Below are positions 45,130-53,933 of a stretch of DNA of 64,000 nt, piece after piece. The notes under the pieces were generated by a model. It did not search any database, had not been told where the DNA came from, and worked only from the letters and a program-made list of their open reading frames with translations. Position 1 is the stretch's first letter, and each line of letters starts with the position of its first letter. The position numbers were made by a program, and so were the translations under genes. This DNA comes from Pseudomonas sp. 30_B (GTDB lineage: Bacteria; Pseudomonadota; Gammaproteobacteria; Pseudomonadales; Pseudomonadaceae). Where the stretch lies: assembly GCF_017491605.1 (NCBI RefSeq), contig NZ_JAFGYY010000014.1:115871-179870 (forward strand), given 5' to 3'.

Positions 45130-46755
45130 TTACAGCAACAGACTGCGTATATCCCCCAGCAACTCACCCAGCCGTTTGGTGAACCGCGCCGCCGCCGCCC
45201 CGTTGATCACCCGGTGGTCATAGGACAGCGACAGCGGCAGCATCAGCCGTGGCTGGAAGGCCTTGCCGTCCCATACCGGCTGTATCGCCGCCTTGCTCAC
45301 GCCGAGGATCGCCACTTCCGGTGCGTTGACGATGGGCGTGAAGCCGGTGCCGCCGATGTGGCCGAGGCTGGAGATGGTGAAGCATGCGCCCTGCATGGCG
45401 TCGGCGGAGAGCTTCTTGCTGCGCGCCTTCTCCGCCAGCTCGGCAGCCTCCAGGGCGAGTTGCAGCAGCCCCTTCCTGTCCACGTCGCGGATCACCGGCA
45501 CCAGCAGGCCATCCGGGGTGTCCACGGCAAAGCCGATGTGCACGTACTTCTTGCGGATCAGCGCCTTGCCGCTGGGGGCCAGGGAGCTGTTGAAGTCTGG
45601 CAGTTCGCGCAGCAAGTGAGCACAGGCTTTCAGCAGGATCGGCAGGATGGTCAGCTTGGTTCCGGCCTTCTCGGCAACCGCCTTCTGCGCCACGCGGAAG
45701 GCTTCCACCTCGGTGATGTCGGCGGACTCGAACTGGGTGACGTGGGGCACGTTGAGCCAGCTGCGATGCAGGTTGGCGGCGCCGACCTGCATCAGGCGGG
45801 TCAGCGCCACTTCCTCCACGTCGCCGAACTTGCTGAAGTCGACTTCCGGGATCGGCGGGATGCCCGCGTCACCGGTTGCTCCCGCTGGCACACCGGACTT
45901 GCTGCGTTGCAGCTGTTCCTTCACGAACGCCTGCACGTCTTCCTTGAGGATGCGGCCTTTGGGCCCGGTACCGGTGACTTGCGCCAGGTCGACGCCGAAC
46001 TCGCGGGCGACCATGCGCACGGCCGGGCCGGCGTGAACCTTGGTGCCGTCGCGGCTGGGGGCGCCGACCGGAGCTGCATCCGCAGCCTTGGGCGGTTCGG
46101 CGGCTTTCGTGGCGGGGGCAGTGGGTTTCTCCGCACTCGGTGCCGGCGAGGGGGCTGCTGCCGCAGGCGCACTGGCCGCCGGCGTACCGCCTGCGGTTTC
46201 CAGTTCGAGGATGTCGTCGCCTTCCTTGAGCGTGTCGCCGATCTTCACCTTGATGGCCTTCACCACGCCGGCCTTGGGCGCGGGGATTTCCATGCTGGCC
46301 TTGTCGGATTCCAGCGTCAGCAGGCTCTGGTCGGCTTCGATGCGGTCGCCAACCTTGACCATCAGTTCGATGATCTCGCCCTGTCCTTTGCCGATGTCCG
46401 GCACCTTGATGGTTTCCACGCCGCCACCGCTGGAGACAGGTTGCGGCGCGGGGGCGGCAGCCGGTTTCGGTGCCTCGGCGGCGGGCGGGGCAGACGTCTG
46501 GGGCGGAGCTTCAGCGGCGGCGCCTTCCGCTTCCAGTTCGAGAATCTCGTCGCCTTCCTTGAGGGTGTCGCCCACCTTCGCCTTGATGGCTTTCACCACG
46601 CCGGCGCGGGGGCAGGGGATTTCCATGCTGGCCTTGTCCGACTCCAGCGTCAGCAGGCTCTGTTCGGCCTCCACGCGGTCGCCGACCTTGACCAGCAGTT
46701 CGATGACTTCGCCCTGGCCGTTGCCGATGTCGGGTACGCGGATAGTCTCGCTCAC
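45130..46755 (-). CDS. aceF: Pyruvate dehydrogenase E2, dihydrolipoyl acetyltransferase (GTG start)
   Basis: AceF transfers the acetyl group from E1 to CoA and forms the core of the pyruvate dehydrogenase complex. The 541-residue protein has two lipoyl domains (lysines in LESDKASMEIP near residues 45 and 163), Ala/Pro-rich linkers, a peripheral-subunit-binding domain (RMVAREFGVDLAQVTGTGPKGRILKEDV, in parts, near residue 250) and a C-terminal catalytic domain with SYDHRVINGAAAARF near residue 512. The asparagine in HRVING matches Azotobacter and Pseudomonas E2 enzymes. The start is GTG at 46755, with GAGGAGA upstream. A structured repeat separates it from aceE. Confidence 0.94.
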   Translation of the reverse strand: MSETIRVPDIGNGQGEVIELLVKVGDRVEAEQSLLTLESDKASMEIPCPRAGVVKAIKAKVGDTLKEGDEILELEAEGAAAEAPPQTSAPPAAEAPKPAAAPAPQPVSSGGGVETIKVPDIGKGQGEIIELMVKVGDRIEADQSLLTLESDKASMEIPAPKAGVVKAIKVKIGDTLKEGDDILELETAGGTPAASAPAAAAPSPAPSAEKPTAPATKAAEPPKAADAAPVGAPSRDGTKVHAGPAVRMVAREFGVDLAQVTGTGPKGRILKEDVQAFVKEQLQRSKSGVPAGATGDAGIPPIPEVDFSKFGDVEEVALTRLMQVGAANLHRSWLNVPHVTQFESADITEVEAFRVAQKAVAEKAGTKLTILPILLKACAHLLRELPDFNSSLAPSGKALIRKKYVHIGFAVDTPDGLLVPVIRDVDRKGLLQLALEAAELAEKARSKKLSADAMQGACFTISSLGHIGGTGFTPIVNAPEVAILGVSKAAIQPVWDGKAFQPRLMLPLSLSYDHRVINGAAAARFTKRLGELLGDIRSLLL

Positions 46756-46769
46756 TGTGTCTCTCCTCA

Positions 46770-46910
46770 GAACCTGCTCAATGTCTGCCTGCACTTGCTC
46801 ATGCGGCGTTGAGAGCAGGCTCGAAATGCTCATTTACCGCTCGTAAACTGCGCTTTCTCGCCTGCTCTCGCCTTGCCTGAGCTGCGTTCGGCAAGACCTT
46901 GAACAGGTTC
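46770..46910. repeat. Structured dispersed element, copy C, inside the aceE-aceF operon
   Basis: Ends GAACCTGCTC and GAACAGGTTC are inverted. Inner arms GAGAGCAGGC and GCCTGCTCTC enclose GAAATGCTCATTTAC...GTAAACTGCGCTTTC; GAAA/TTTC here replaces GGAC/GTCC of the other copies, keeping the pairing. The element starts at the aceE stop codon and ends a few bases before the aceF ribosome binding site, so it must be transcribed with the operon. Confidence 0.75.
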
Positions 46911-49558
46911 TAGCAGTCCAGCGGGTTGGGTTTTTCGGGGTCGAGACCGAACTTGGCAATGGCCTCGGCCACCACCTTCGGCTCGATGTCGCCACGGTCG
47001 GCCAGGGCCTCCAGGGCGGCCAGCACCACCCAGTGGCGGTCCACCTCGAAGAAGTGGCGCAGCCTGGCGCGGGTGTCGCTGCGGCCGAAGCCGTCGGTGC
47101 CCAGCACCTTGTATTCCTTGCTCGGTACCCACTGGCGGATCTGCTCGGCGTAGACCTTCATGTAGTCGGTGGAGGCGATCACCGGGCCTCGGCGCCCACC
47201 CAGGCATTCCTCGACATAGCTCTGCCTGGGCTTCTGCCCCGGGTGCAGGCGGTTCCAGCGTTCCACCGCCAGGCCGTCGCGGCGCAGTTCGTTGAAGCTG
47301 GGCACCGACCAGACGTCGGCGCCGACGCCGAACTCCTCGCGGAGGATCTTCGCCGCCGCCTCGACCTCGCGCAGGATGGTCCCTGAACCGAGCAGCTGCA
47401 CGTGATGCGCGGCAGAGCGGCGGTCCTCGTCGAGCAGGTACATGCCCTTGATGATCCCGGCCGCGGCGCCTTCGGGCAGCGGCGGGTGCGGGTAGTTCTC
47501 GTTCATCACGGTGATGTAGTAGAAGACGTCCTGCTGCTCCTCCATCATCTGCCGCACGCCTTCCTGGATGATCACCGCCAGCTCGTAGGAGTAGGTCGGG
47601 TCATAGGTACGGCAGTTGGGGATCACCGATGCCAGCACGTGGCTGTGGCCGTCCTCGTGCTGCAGACCTTCGCCGTTCAGCGTGGTGCGCCCGGCGGTGC
47701 CGCCGAGCAGGAAACCGCGGGTCAGGCTGTCGCCGGCGGCCCAGGCCAGGTCGCCGATGCGCTGGAAGCCGAACATCGAGTAGAAGATGTAGAACGGCAG
47801 CATCGGCTGGCGGTAATTGCTGTAGGCGGTGCCGGCGGCGATGAAGGAGGACATGGCGCCGGCCTCGGTGATGCCTTCCTCGAGGATCTGGCCCTTCTTG
47901 TCCTCGCGGTAGAACATCAGCTGTTCCTTGTCGACGGGCTCGTAGAGCTGGCCGACCGAGGAGTAGATGCCCAGCTGGCGGAACATGCCCTCCATGCCGA
48001 AGGTGCGCGCCTCGTCGGGGATGATCGGGACGATGCGCGGGCCCAGCTCCTTGTCCTTGACCAGCTGCGAGATGATCCGCACGAAGGCCATGGTGGTGGA
48101 GATTTCCCGGTCGCCGGTGCCATCGAGTATGGCCTTGAGGGTGTCGAGCGGCGGTGTCGCGATGCGTTGGTTGTTGCCGTGGCGGTGGGGCATGAAGCCG
48201 CCCAGGGAGGCGCGGCGCTCCTTCAGGTAGCGCGCCTCCGCGCTGCCTTCCTCGGGGCGGTAGAAGGGTAGCTTGGCGAGGTCGTCGTCGCGGATCGGGA
48301 TGTCGAAGCGGTCGCGGAAGGCGCGCAGGCTGTCGACGTCGATCTCGTGGATGTTGTGGGCGATGTTCTTCGCCTCGCCCGTGCCGGTGCCGTAGCCCTT
48401 GATGGTCTTGGCCAGCACCACGCTGGGCTGGCCCTTGTGGTTCACCGCCGCATGGTAGGCGGCGTAGACCTTGTAGGGGTCGTGGCCGCCCCGGTTGAGC
48501 TTCCAGATTTCCTCGTCGGAGAGGTCCTTGACCATCTCCAGCAGCTCCGGCCGCGCGCCGAAGAAATGCTCGCGGACGTACGCCCCGTCCTTGGCCTTGT
48601 AATTCTGGTAGTCGCCGTCCACCGCTTCGTCCATGCGCGCCTGCAGCAGGCCGGCATGGTCCTTGGCGAACAGCGGGTCCCAGAAGCGGCCCCATATCAC
48701 CTTGATCACGTTCCAGTTGGCACCACCGAACACGCCTTCCAACTCCTGGATGATCTTGCCGTTGCCGCGCACCGGGCCGTCAAGGCGCTGCAGGTTGCAG
48801 TTGATGACGAAGATCAGGTTGTCCAGCTTCTCGCGCCCGGCCAGGGAGATGGCGCCGAGGGATTCGGGCTCATCGGTCTCGCCATCGCCGAGGAAGCACC
48901 AGACCTTCTGCTTGCCGGCGGGGATGAAGCCGCGGCTTTCCAGGTACTTCATGAAGCGCGCCTGGTAGATGGCCTGGATCGGCCCCAGCCCCATGGACAC
49001 CGTGGGGAACTGCCAGAAGTGCGGCATCAGCCGTGGGTGCGGGTAGGAGGAGAGGCCCTTGCCGTCCACCTCCTGGCGGAAGTTCACCAATTGCTCGTCG
49101 CTGACCAGCCCCTCGATGTAGGCGCGGGCGTAGATGCCCGGCGAGGCATGGCCCTGGAAGTAGATCAGGTCGCCGGCGTGTTCCTCGGTGGGGCCATTGA
49201 AGAAGTAGTTGAAGCCGATGTCGTAGAGGGTTGCCGAGGAGGCGAAGGTGGAGATGTGCCCCCCCAGCGACGGGTCCTTGTGGTTGGCGCGCATCACCAT
49301 GGCCAGGGCGTTCCAGCGCACCAGGGAGCGGATGCGTCGCTCCATGAACAGGTCGCCGGGCATGCGCGCCTCGTGCCCGGCCGGGATGGTGTTGCGGTAC
49401 GGCGTGGTGATGGCGTAGGGCAGTTGGGTGCCGGTGCGGCTGGCCAGCTCGCCGAGGCGGGTCATCAGGTAGCGGGCGCGGTCCTCACCTTCCTTTTCCA
49501 GTACGGATTCCAGCGCGTCCAGCCATTCCTGGGTTTCCACGGGGTCGATGTCGTGCAT
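46910..49558 (-). CDS. aceE: Pyruvate dehydrogenase E1, homodimeric
   Basis: AceE decarboxylates pyruvate with thiamine diphosphate and acetylates the lipoyl groups of E2. The protein is 882 residues, the usual length of the homodimeric enzyme. The ThDP motif GDGETDEPESLGAISLAG lies near residue 228 and GHASPGIYARAYIEG near residue 140 is diagnostic of this E1 type; the C-terminal sequence includes GTDGFGRSDTRARLRHFFEVD. It heads the aceEF operon. The stop overlaps the end of the structured repeat. Confidence 0.96.
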   Translation of the reverse strand: MHDIDPVETQEWLDALESVLEKEGEDRARYLMTRLGELASRTGTQLPYAITTPYRNTIPAGHEARMPGDLFMERRIRSLVRWNALAMVMRANHKDPSLGGHISTFASSATLYDIGFNYFFNGPTEEHAGDLIYFQGHASPGIYARAYIEGLVSDEQLVNFRQEVDGKGLSSYPHPRLMPHFWQFPTVSMGLGPIQAIYQARFMKYLESRGFIPAGKQKVWCFLGDGETDEPESLGAISLAGREKLDNLIFVINCNLQRLDGPVRGNGKIIQELEGVFGGANWNVIKVIWGRFWDPLFAKDHAGLLQARMDEAVDGDYQNYKAKDGAYVREHFFGARPELLEMVKDLSDEEIWKLNRGGHDPYKVYAAYHAAVNHKGQPSVVLAKTIKGYGTGTGEAKNIAHNIHEIDVDSLRAFRDRFDIPIRDDDLAKLPFYRPEEGSAEARYLKERRASLGGFMPHRHGNNQRIATPPLDTLKAILDGTGDREISTTMAFVRIISQLVKDKELGPRIVPIIPDEARTFGMEGMFRQLGIYSSVGQLYEPVDKEQLMFYREDKKGQILEEGITEAGAMSSFIAAGTAYSNYRQPMLPFYIFYSMFGFQRIGDLAWAAGDSLTRGFLLGGTAGRTTLNGEGLQHEDGHSHVLASVIPNCRTYDPTYSYELAVIIQEGVRQMMEEQQDVFYYITVMNENYPHPPLPEGAAAGIIKGMYLLDEDRRSAAHHVQLLGSGTILREVEAAAKILREEFGVGADVWSVPSFNELRRDGLAVERWNRLHPGQKPRQSYVEECLGGRRGPVIASTDYMKVYAEQIRQWVPSKEYKVLGTDGFGRSDTRARLRHFFEVDRHWVVLAALEALADRGDIEPKVVAEAIAKFGLDPEKPNPLDC

Positions 49559-49736
49559 GGTCAGGGGTCCTGGTTACGGGGTCGGCTCTACGCTATGCCG
49601 GCTCCGGGGCCAGTCCCACCGCCAGTTTGGCGGAAAGGTCGAAGTCCGTTTCCGAACTTCGCTGCCTGCCGCCGGCACGCGCGCGTGGGTTAGAGCTTAG
49701 TCAGCCCGGGCGCGCCTGTCGGGGCAGGTCGTCGAA

Positions 49737-50708
49737 TCAGCGCGTGCCGTCCAGTCGCAGGTCCTCGCCACGCGCCCATTGCGCCACTGCCAGCCGATTG
49801 CGTCCGTCCTGCTTGGCCTGGTAGAGCAGCCGGTCGACCGCCGCCACGAAGTCCAGCGGGCGATCCCCCGCATGCGGCACAGCGGTACCGACGCCCAGGC
49901 TGATGGTCAGCAGCGGGGCGACGCGGGACTGCTCATGGGCGATGCGCTGCTCGCGGATGACGTGGCGGCAGCGCTCGGCGACCTGGGCCGCCGCCTCGCT
50001 GTCGGTTTCCGGCAGCACCAGGACGAACTCCTCGCCGCCGAAGCGCGCGATGAAGTCGCGCGGGCGGTGCAGCGCGCCGGCCAGCGCCTTGCCGACGCTG
50101 CGCAGGCAGTCGTCGCCCTGGACGTGGCCGTAGTGGTCGTTGTACTGCTTGAAGTAGTCGATATCGAGGAGGACCAGCGACAGCGGCTGGCCGCTGCGCT
50201 GGGCGCTGCCCCATTCGGTGTCCAGCACCGAGTCGAACATGCGCCGGTTGGCCACGCCGGTCAGGCCGTCCTTGTAGGAGTACTCCTCCAGCTGGCGCTG
50301 CAGCATGATCAGCTGTTCCTCGGCGCGCTTGCGCTCGCTGATGTCGAACATGAATCCGACCAGCGATTCCACCTCGCCGTTGGCGTCGCGCACCACGTGC
50401 ACCACGTCGCGAATCCACACGTAGTCGCCGGTGGCGGTGAGCGCCCGGTAGTCGGCCTCGTGGTCGGTGCCCTCGCGCGACTGCGACACGCAGAAGCCCA
50501 CGACCCGCTCGCGGTCCTCGGGATGCATGCGTTCGGCCCAGTCGTTGGCGCTGATCCAGCTCGACTGGCTCCAGCCCAGCAGCGCTTCGATCTGCGGGCC
50601 GATGTAGGCGAAGGTCATGGTCTTCCAGTCGATCTTCCAGGGGATGGCCTGGGTCGATTCGAGCAAGGTCTTGTATACCGCGCTGTCGGAAGGGGCGTCG
50701 TACTGCAT
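49737..50708 (-). CDS. PAS-GGDEF diguanylate cyclase
   Basis: A 323-residue cytoplasmic protein with an N-terminal PAS domain (about residues 8-125, ending FMFDISERKRAEEQL) and a C-terminal GGDEF domain. The active-site motif is GGEEF at 224-228, with the RxxD inhibitory site RPRD at 215-218, exactly five residues before it. It should therefore make cyclic di-GMP and be inhibited by its product. There is no transmembrane region, so the signal is intracellular. The ATG at 50708 has AGGA upstream; the frame stays open to 50885 without support. Confidence 0.9.
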   Translation of the reverse strand: MQYDAPSDSAVYKTLLESTQAIPWKIDWKTMTFAYIGPQIEALLGWSQSSWISANDWAERMHPEDRERVVGFCVSQSREGTDHEADYRALTATGDYVWIRDVVHVVRDANGEVESLVGFMFDISERKRAEEQLIMLQRQLEEYSYKDGLTGVANRRMFDSVLDTEWGSAQRSGQPLSLVLLDIDYFKQYNDHYGHVQGDDCLRSVGKALAGALHRPRDFIARFGGEEFVLVLPETDSEAAAQVAERCRHVIREQRIAHEQSRVAPLLTISLGVGTAVPHAGDRPLDFVAAVDRLLYQAKQDGRNRLAVAQWARGEDLRLDGTR

Positions 50709-51048
50709 GTGCGCATCCTGGTGGCAAAGTGCCTTGTTTATACCGTACTCCCATGCCTCCCGGCGTGTCGCCGGGCGACAGAGAGGCTCACCTGGCGCGC
50801 CTTCTCGACGGGCGGTCATCGGCCTGAACGCTCGTGTGCCCGGCGTCCTCAAGGTCCAGGTGGGTGGTAACGACATCTTCAGCAATTCATGACGCCATCT
50901 TCACACTCTCGGCGCTACGTTCTCCTCGCCCGACATCCGACAACCAGCCGTGCGATGTGAGCCCAGGAGCGGGCAGGGTCTCGGTGTGCCACAGGGCATT
51001 CCGGGTAGGGCAGGGAAGCAGCCTCGAATGCCAGCCAGCGGAAATCAA
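50709..51048. other. Intergenic region between cyclase and histidine phosphatase
   Basis: These 340 bases separate two divergent genes and should hold both promoters. I recognise no repeat, no operator-like palindrome and no credible short gene. Confidence 0.5.
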
Positions 51049-51702
51049 ATGCCAATGCCCTTCGCCCGTAACGTGCGACGAATCCTTGCCAAGCGCTTGC
51101 TGGTGGTGCCGCTGGTGGTACTCGTCCTGGGGCTGATCAGCGGCTTCTGGCTCATTCGCCCGCCAGCCGCCGAGAACATCGCCCACGACCAGGCCAGCCT
51201 CGATGCGTTGCGCGAGCACTGGCGCAAGGGTGACCTGATCGTCCTGGTGCGCCACGCCGAGCGTTGCGACCGCTCCGATTCCCCCTGCCTGGCCTCGCCC
51301 GAAGGCATTACCGTGCGTGCCCAGGCTGAAGCCCAGGTGCTGGGCGAACACTTCCGCGTACTTGGCCTGACCGACAGCGACATCCTCAGCAGCCCGAAAA
51401 TCCGCGCCGAGCAGACCGCCGCCTCGATGTTCGGCCAGGCCCCGGCGCAGCAGGAGTGGCTGGCCAGTTGCCGGGGCTCGATGCTGCGCGATGCCCGGCA
51501 ACACAAGCTTCCCCACCGCAACCTGATCCTGGTGACCCATAGCGAGTGCATCGAGGATCTGGAGGCCACCGTGAGCATCGCCGAACCGGCGACGCCCGAC
51601 TATGCGTCGTCGCTGTTCCTCATCAGCGACGGCAGCACCGCACCCAAGCTGCTCGGCTACCTGGATGCCGATCAATGGGCCGCCGTCGCACCGATCCGTT
51701 GA
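51049..51702 (+). CDS. Membrane-anchored histidine phosphatase
   Basis: A 217-residue histidine-phosphatase-family protein. One N-terminal membrane segment (RLLVVPLVVLVLGLISGFWLI, in parts, near residues 14-35) anchors it. The catalytic motif LVRHAERCDRSD near residue 63 and a second histidine in VTHSECIED near residue 160 complete a phosphoenzyme site. It resembles Ais/PmrG-type lipopolysaccharide-modifying phosphatases in the CDRSDSPCL region, but its substrate is unproven. Several starts are possible (51028, 51049, 51055); 51049 has CGGAA at a good distance. It is followed 17 bases later by a PAP2 phosphatase gene, so both probably act on the same envelope lipid or polymer. Confidence 0.78.
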   Translation: MPMPFARNVRRILAKRLLVVPLVVLVLGLISGFWLIRPPAAENIAHDQASLDALREHWRKGDLIVLVRHAERCDRSDSPCLASPEGITVRAQAEAQVLGEHFRVLGLTDSDILSSPKIRAEQTAASMFGQAPAQQEWLASCRGSMLRDARQHKLPHRNLILVTHSECIEDLEATVSIAEPATPDYASSLFLISDGSTAPKLLGYLDADQWAAVAPIR

Positions 51703-51719
51703 CCCCGCAAGGACCCTGC

Positions 51720-52544
51720 ATGTCCGCAACACGTTTCTACCTGATCACCCTGGGTGTACCGCTGCTTCTGGCGGTACTGCTGTTCTGCACCTTCGACCTG
51801 ACCAACCTGGATGTGCTGATCAGCAACCACTTCTACGACCCGCTGACGAAGACCTTCGTGCTGCAGCACGACCGTCTGTTCGAGAAGCTGACCCACAAGT
51901 TGCCGCGCATCCTGCCCAACTCCCTGGGTGAGCTTTCGGTGATCGGGATGGTGCTGTCCTTCGTCTGGACGCTGTTGCCCAAGGGACGCTTCACCGCCTG
52001 GCTGGAGCAGGTGCGGGTCGCGCCGGTGCTGCGCTGGTTCGTGGCGCATCGCCGCGACTTCATTTTCCTGGTGGTATCGATCGCCATCACCACCGGCATG
52101 GTGCATTACTTCAAGAGCCACACCAGTGTCTGGTGCCCGGTGGAAACCACGCTCTACGGCGGCGTGCACGAGAAGCGCGAGTGGTTCGAGAACTTCAGCC
52201 TGCTGCACGAGGCGGGCGAGGGGCGCTGCTGGCCGGGCGGCCATGCTTCCAGCGGTTTCACCCTGCTGGCGCTGTATTTCGTCGCCCGTCGTTATCGCTG
52301 GCAGCACGCCCGCAAGCTGTTCATCGCCGTGATGACCATCGGCATGATCTACGGCACCACCCGCGTACCCCAGGGCTGGCACTTCGTTTCGCACACCTTC
52401 TGGTCGGCCATTCTCGTGTGGCTGACGATGCTGGGCACCGCCCTGGCGTTCTACGGGCGTGAGCGTCTGAGCCAGCCCGCTTTGGGGGCGATCCGGCAGA
52501 CGCCGGAGTCGGTGGCCGAAGGGATTTCCGTCAGCGCGCGCTGA
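51720..52544 (+). CDS. PAP2-family membrane phosphatase
   Basis: A 274-residue membrane protein with about six helices. The PAP2 signature appears as KSHTSVWCPVE (near residue 133), PGGHASSGF (near residue 176) and TTRVPQGWHFVSHTFWS (near residue 216), giving the two catalytic histidines and an arginine. Relatives dephosphorylate lipid pyrophosphates or lipid A. It lies 17 bases downstream of the histidine phosphatase and overlaps the converging ClpP-like gene by 14 bases at the 3' end. AAGGA lies upstream of the ATG. Confidence 0.82.
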   Translation: MSATRFYLITLGVPLLLAVLLFCTFDLTNLDVLISNHFYDPLTKTFVLQHDRLFEKLTHKLPRILPNSLGELSVIGMVLSFVWTLLPKGRFTAWLEQVRVAPVLRWFVAHRRDFIFLVVSIAITTGMVHYFKSHTSVWCPVETTLYGGVHEKREWFENFSLLHEAGEGRCWPGGHASSGFTLLALYFVARRYRWQHARKLFIAVMTIGMIYGTTRVPQGWHFVSHTFWSAILVWLTMLGTALAFYGRERLSQPALGAIRQTPESVAEGISVSAR

Positions 52545-53103
52545 TGCTGCTGGAAGCGCTGCCCAGGCGGTAGCGCTCCAGTTCCTGCGGCGTGAGTACG
52601 CGCATCTTCTGCGGTTCGATGCCCTGCATGTCGTCGGCCAGGGCAAGTGGGATGTCCATGTCGCGCAGGTAGCCGCGGGCGTTGTACGCGCCGCTGGCCA
52701 GGGACGAGTCGCCGCCCGGGTAGTAGGGACGGTGCAGGCCGACATAGCCGCGCACCGTCTTGCGCTTGCCGGCGGCCAGCAGGTAGACGCATGAGCCCTG
52801 GCACAGGCTGTTGGACGGCACCAGCGTCTCGAAGCCGGACTCGCGCAGCAGGCGCCCCATCTTGATCGACTCCGCCGCGCTGCCGCCGATGCTGTCGAGC
52901 AACGCCACCTTGCGCGCGAACTTCCCGGGATTGCCCATCAGACCCTTGAGCAGCCGCTCGTAGTCCCCAGGGGCGATGTCCTCGGAAATGCGCACCGCCA
53001 GCACCGGGCCGACCTTGCTGTGCTGCACCGGCTGCACCTCGACCTTGGCCAGGGCAGTGGCGGAACACAAAAGGGTGGCGCAGAGCAGGGTGACGCGGCG
53101 CAT
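52531..53103 (-). CDS. Periplasmic ClpP-fold protein
   Basis: A 190-residue protein with a Sec signal peptide (MRRVTLLCATLLCSATALA). The mature part has the ClpP/crotonase-like pattern seen in COG3904: LDSIGGSAAESIKMGRLLRE near residue 68 followed by CQGSCVYLLAAGKRKTV near residue 100, where the usual catalytic serine position is within GSC. Whether it is an active protease is unclear. Its 3' end overlaps the converging PAP2 gene by 14 bases. Confidence 0.7.
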   Translation of the reverse strand: MRRVTLLCATLLCSATALAKVEVQPVQHSKVGPVLAVRISEDIAPGDYERLLKGLMGNPGKFARKVALLDSIGGSAAESIKMGRLLRESGFETLVPSNSLCQGSCVYLLAAGKRKTVRGYVGLHRPYYPGGDSSLASGAYNARGYLRDMDIPLALADDMQGIEPQKMRVLTPQELERYRLGSASSSISAR

Positions 53104-53195
53104 GGGTGGAAAGTCCTGTCAGAGGGATCATTCAGAAGGCGCCGAAGATACCGCGAAGCACCGGCGCCTTGCACCTCCGAGTTGCCCGCCGGGGC

Positions 53196-53573
53196 TCAGC
53201 TCGCCCTGGACAGGCAGGTGCGCAGCAGGCGGCGCACCGATTTGTTGATCTTGCGCCGCTCGACGTCTTCCGGGCCGAACCAGCGGCAATCGGCGATCTC
53301 GTTCAGCGGTACGGGTTGCTGGGCCGGGTCGATCGGGGTTTCGAACACGTAGTGCAGCGTCTGGTACAGCTCCAGCGGCGCGAGGTAGCTGAGCTGCGCG
53401 GCGTGCAGGCCGGTTTCCTCGTTCAGTTCGCGCAAGGCGGCCTGGCCCGGGCGCTCGTCCCGTTCGATGCGCCCGCCGGGCAGGTTCCATTTCGACCGGG
53501 CCTTGCGGACGAAGAGGATCTTGTCGTCGAGACGGCAGATGACCGTCGCACGTTCTTTCAGCGATTTACCCAT
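53196..53573 (-). CDS. NUDIX hydrolase
   Basis: A 125-residue NUDIX protein with a perfect box, G-x5-E-x7-REL-x-EE-x-GL, at residues 34-56 (GRIERDERPG followed by QAALRELNEETGL). These enzymes cleave nucleoside diphosphates linked to another group with a divalent metal. The substrate is unknown. The ATG at 53573 (MGKSLKERATVICRL) lies inside the 3' end of an upstream small gene that shares a strikingly similar N-terminus. Confidence 0.88.
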   Translation of the reverse strand: MGKSLKERATVICRLDDKILFVRKARSKWNLPGGRIERDERPGQAALRELNEETGLHAAQLSYLAPLELYQTLHYVFETPIDPAQQPVPLNEIADCRWFGPEDVERRKINKSVRRLLRTCLSRAS

Positions 53574-53818
53574 GGCGGCACCTCTGCGGCAAAACCAATC
53601 ACTCTGCAAACCTCGGACGCGTCGCCATGGATGAAGAATTGCTGGGTGGGGTAGTCAGTTACGTAGATGAAATGCGCGGATGGCAAGGGCCGGGCTTCAG
53701 CGGCGTCTGTAGGGGGTTTCCTAGCATCCTGCTTCGACATCCTGACTCTCGAACGTCCGGGGTATTTTTTCTTCAGACGGCAGGGCGCGGTGGCATGTTC
53801 CTTGAGATTCTTCCCCAT
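53558..53818 (-). CDS. Small protein with NUDIX-like N-terminus, function unknown
   Basis: An 86-residue frame beginning MGKNLKEHATAPCRLKKKY. Its first 15 residues match the NUDIX gene 245 bases downstream (MGKSLKERATVICRL), also at the DNA level, but the rest does not resemble a NUDIX domain. The remainder (LPSAHFIYVTDYPTQQFF, then HGDASEVCRVIGFAAEV) is unfamiliar. AAGGAG lies about eight bases upstream, a good ribosome binding site; an internal ATG at 53740 (MSKQDARKPP) is an alternative. It overlaps the NUDIX gene by 16 bases, so the two are probably translated together. Confidence 0.6.
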   Translation of the reverse strand: MGKNLKEHATAPCRLKKKYPGRSRVRMSKQDARKPPTDAAEARPLPSAHFIYVTDYPTQQFFIHGDASEVCRVIGFAAEVPPWVNR

Positions 53819-53933
53819 GACCCTTTCTCCTTACCTCAGAGCGCGGGTGCTTTTTTCTGTAAGCATAAGAGGTCGGAAGAAAATCTCCATCGGCTAAATG
53901 GGTTAGGCCAATAATCTCGACGTGCGGTGAAGT

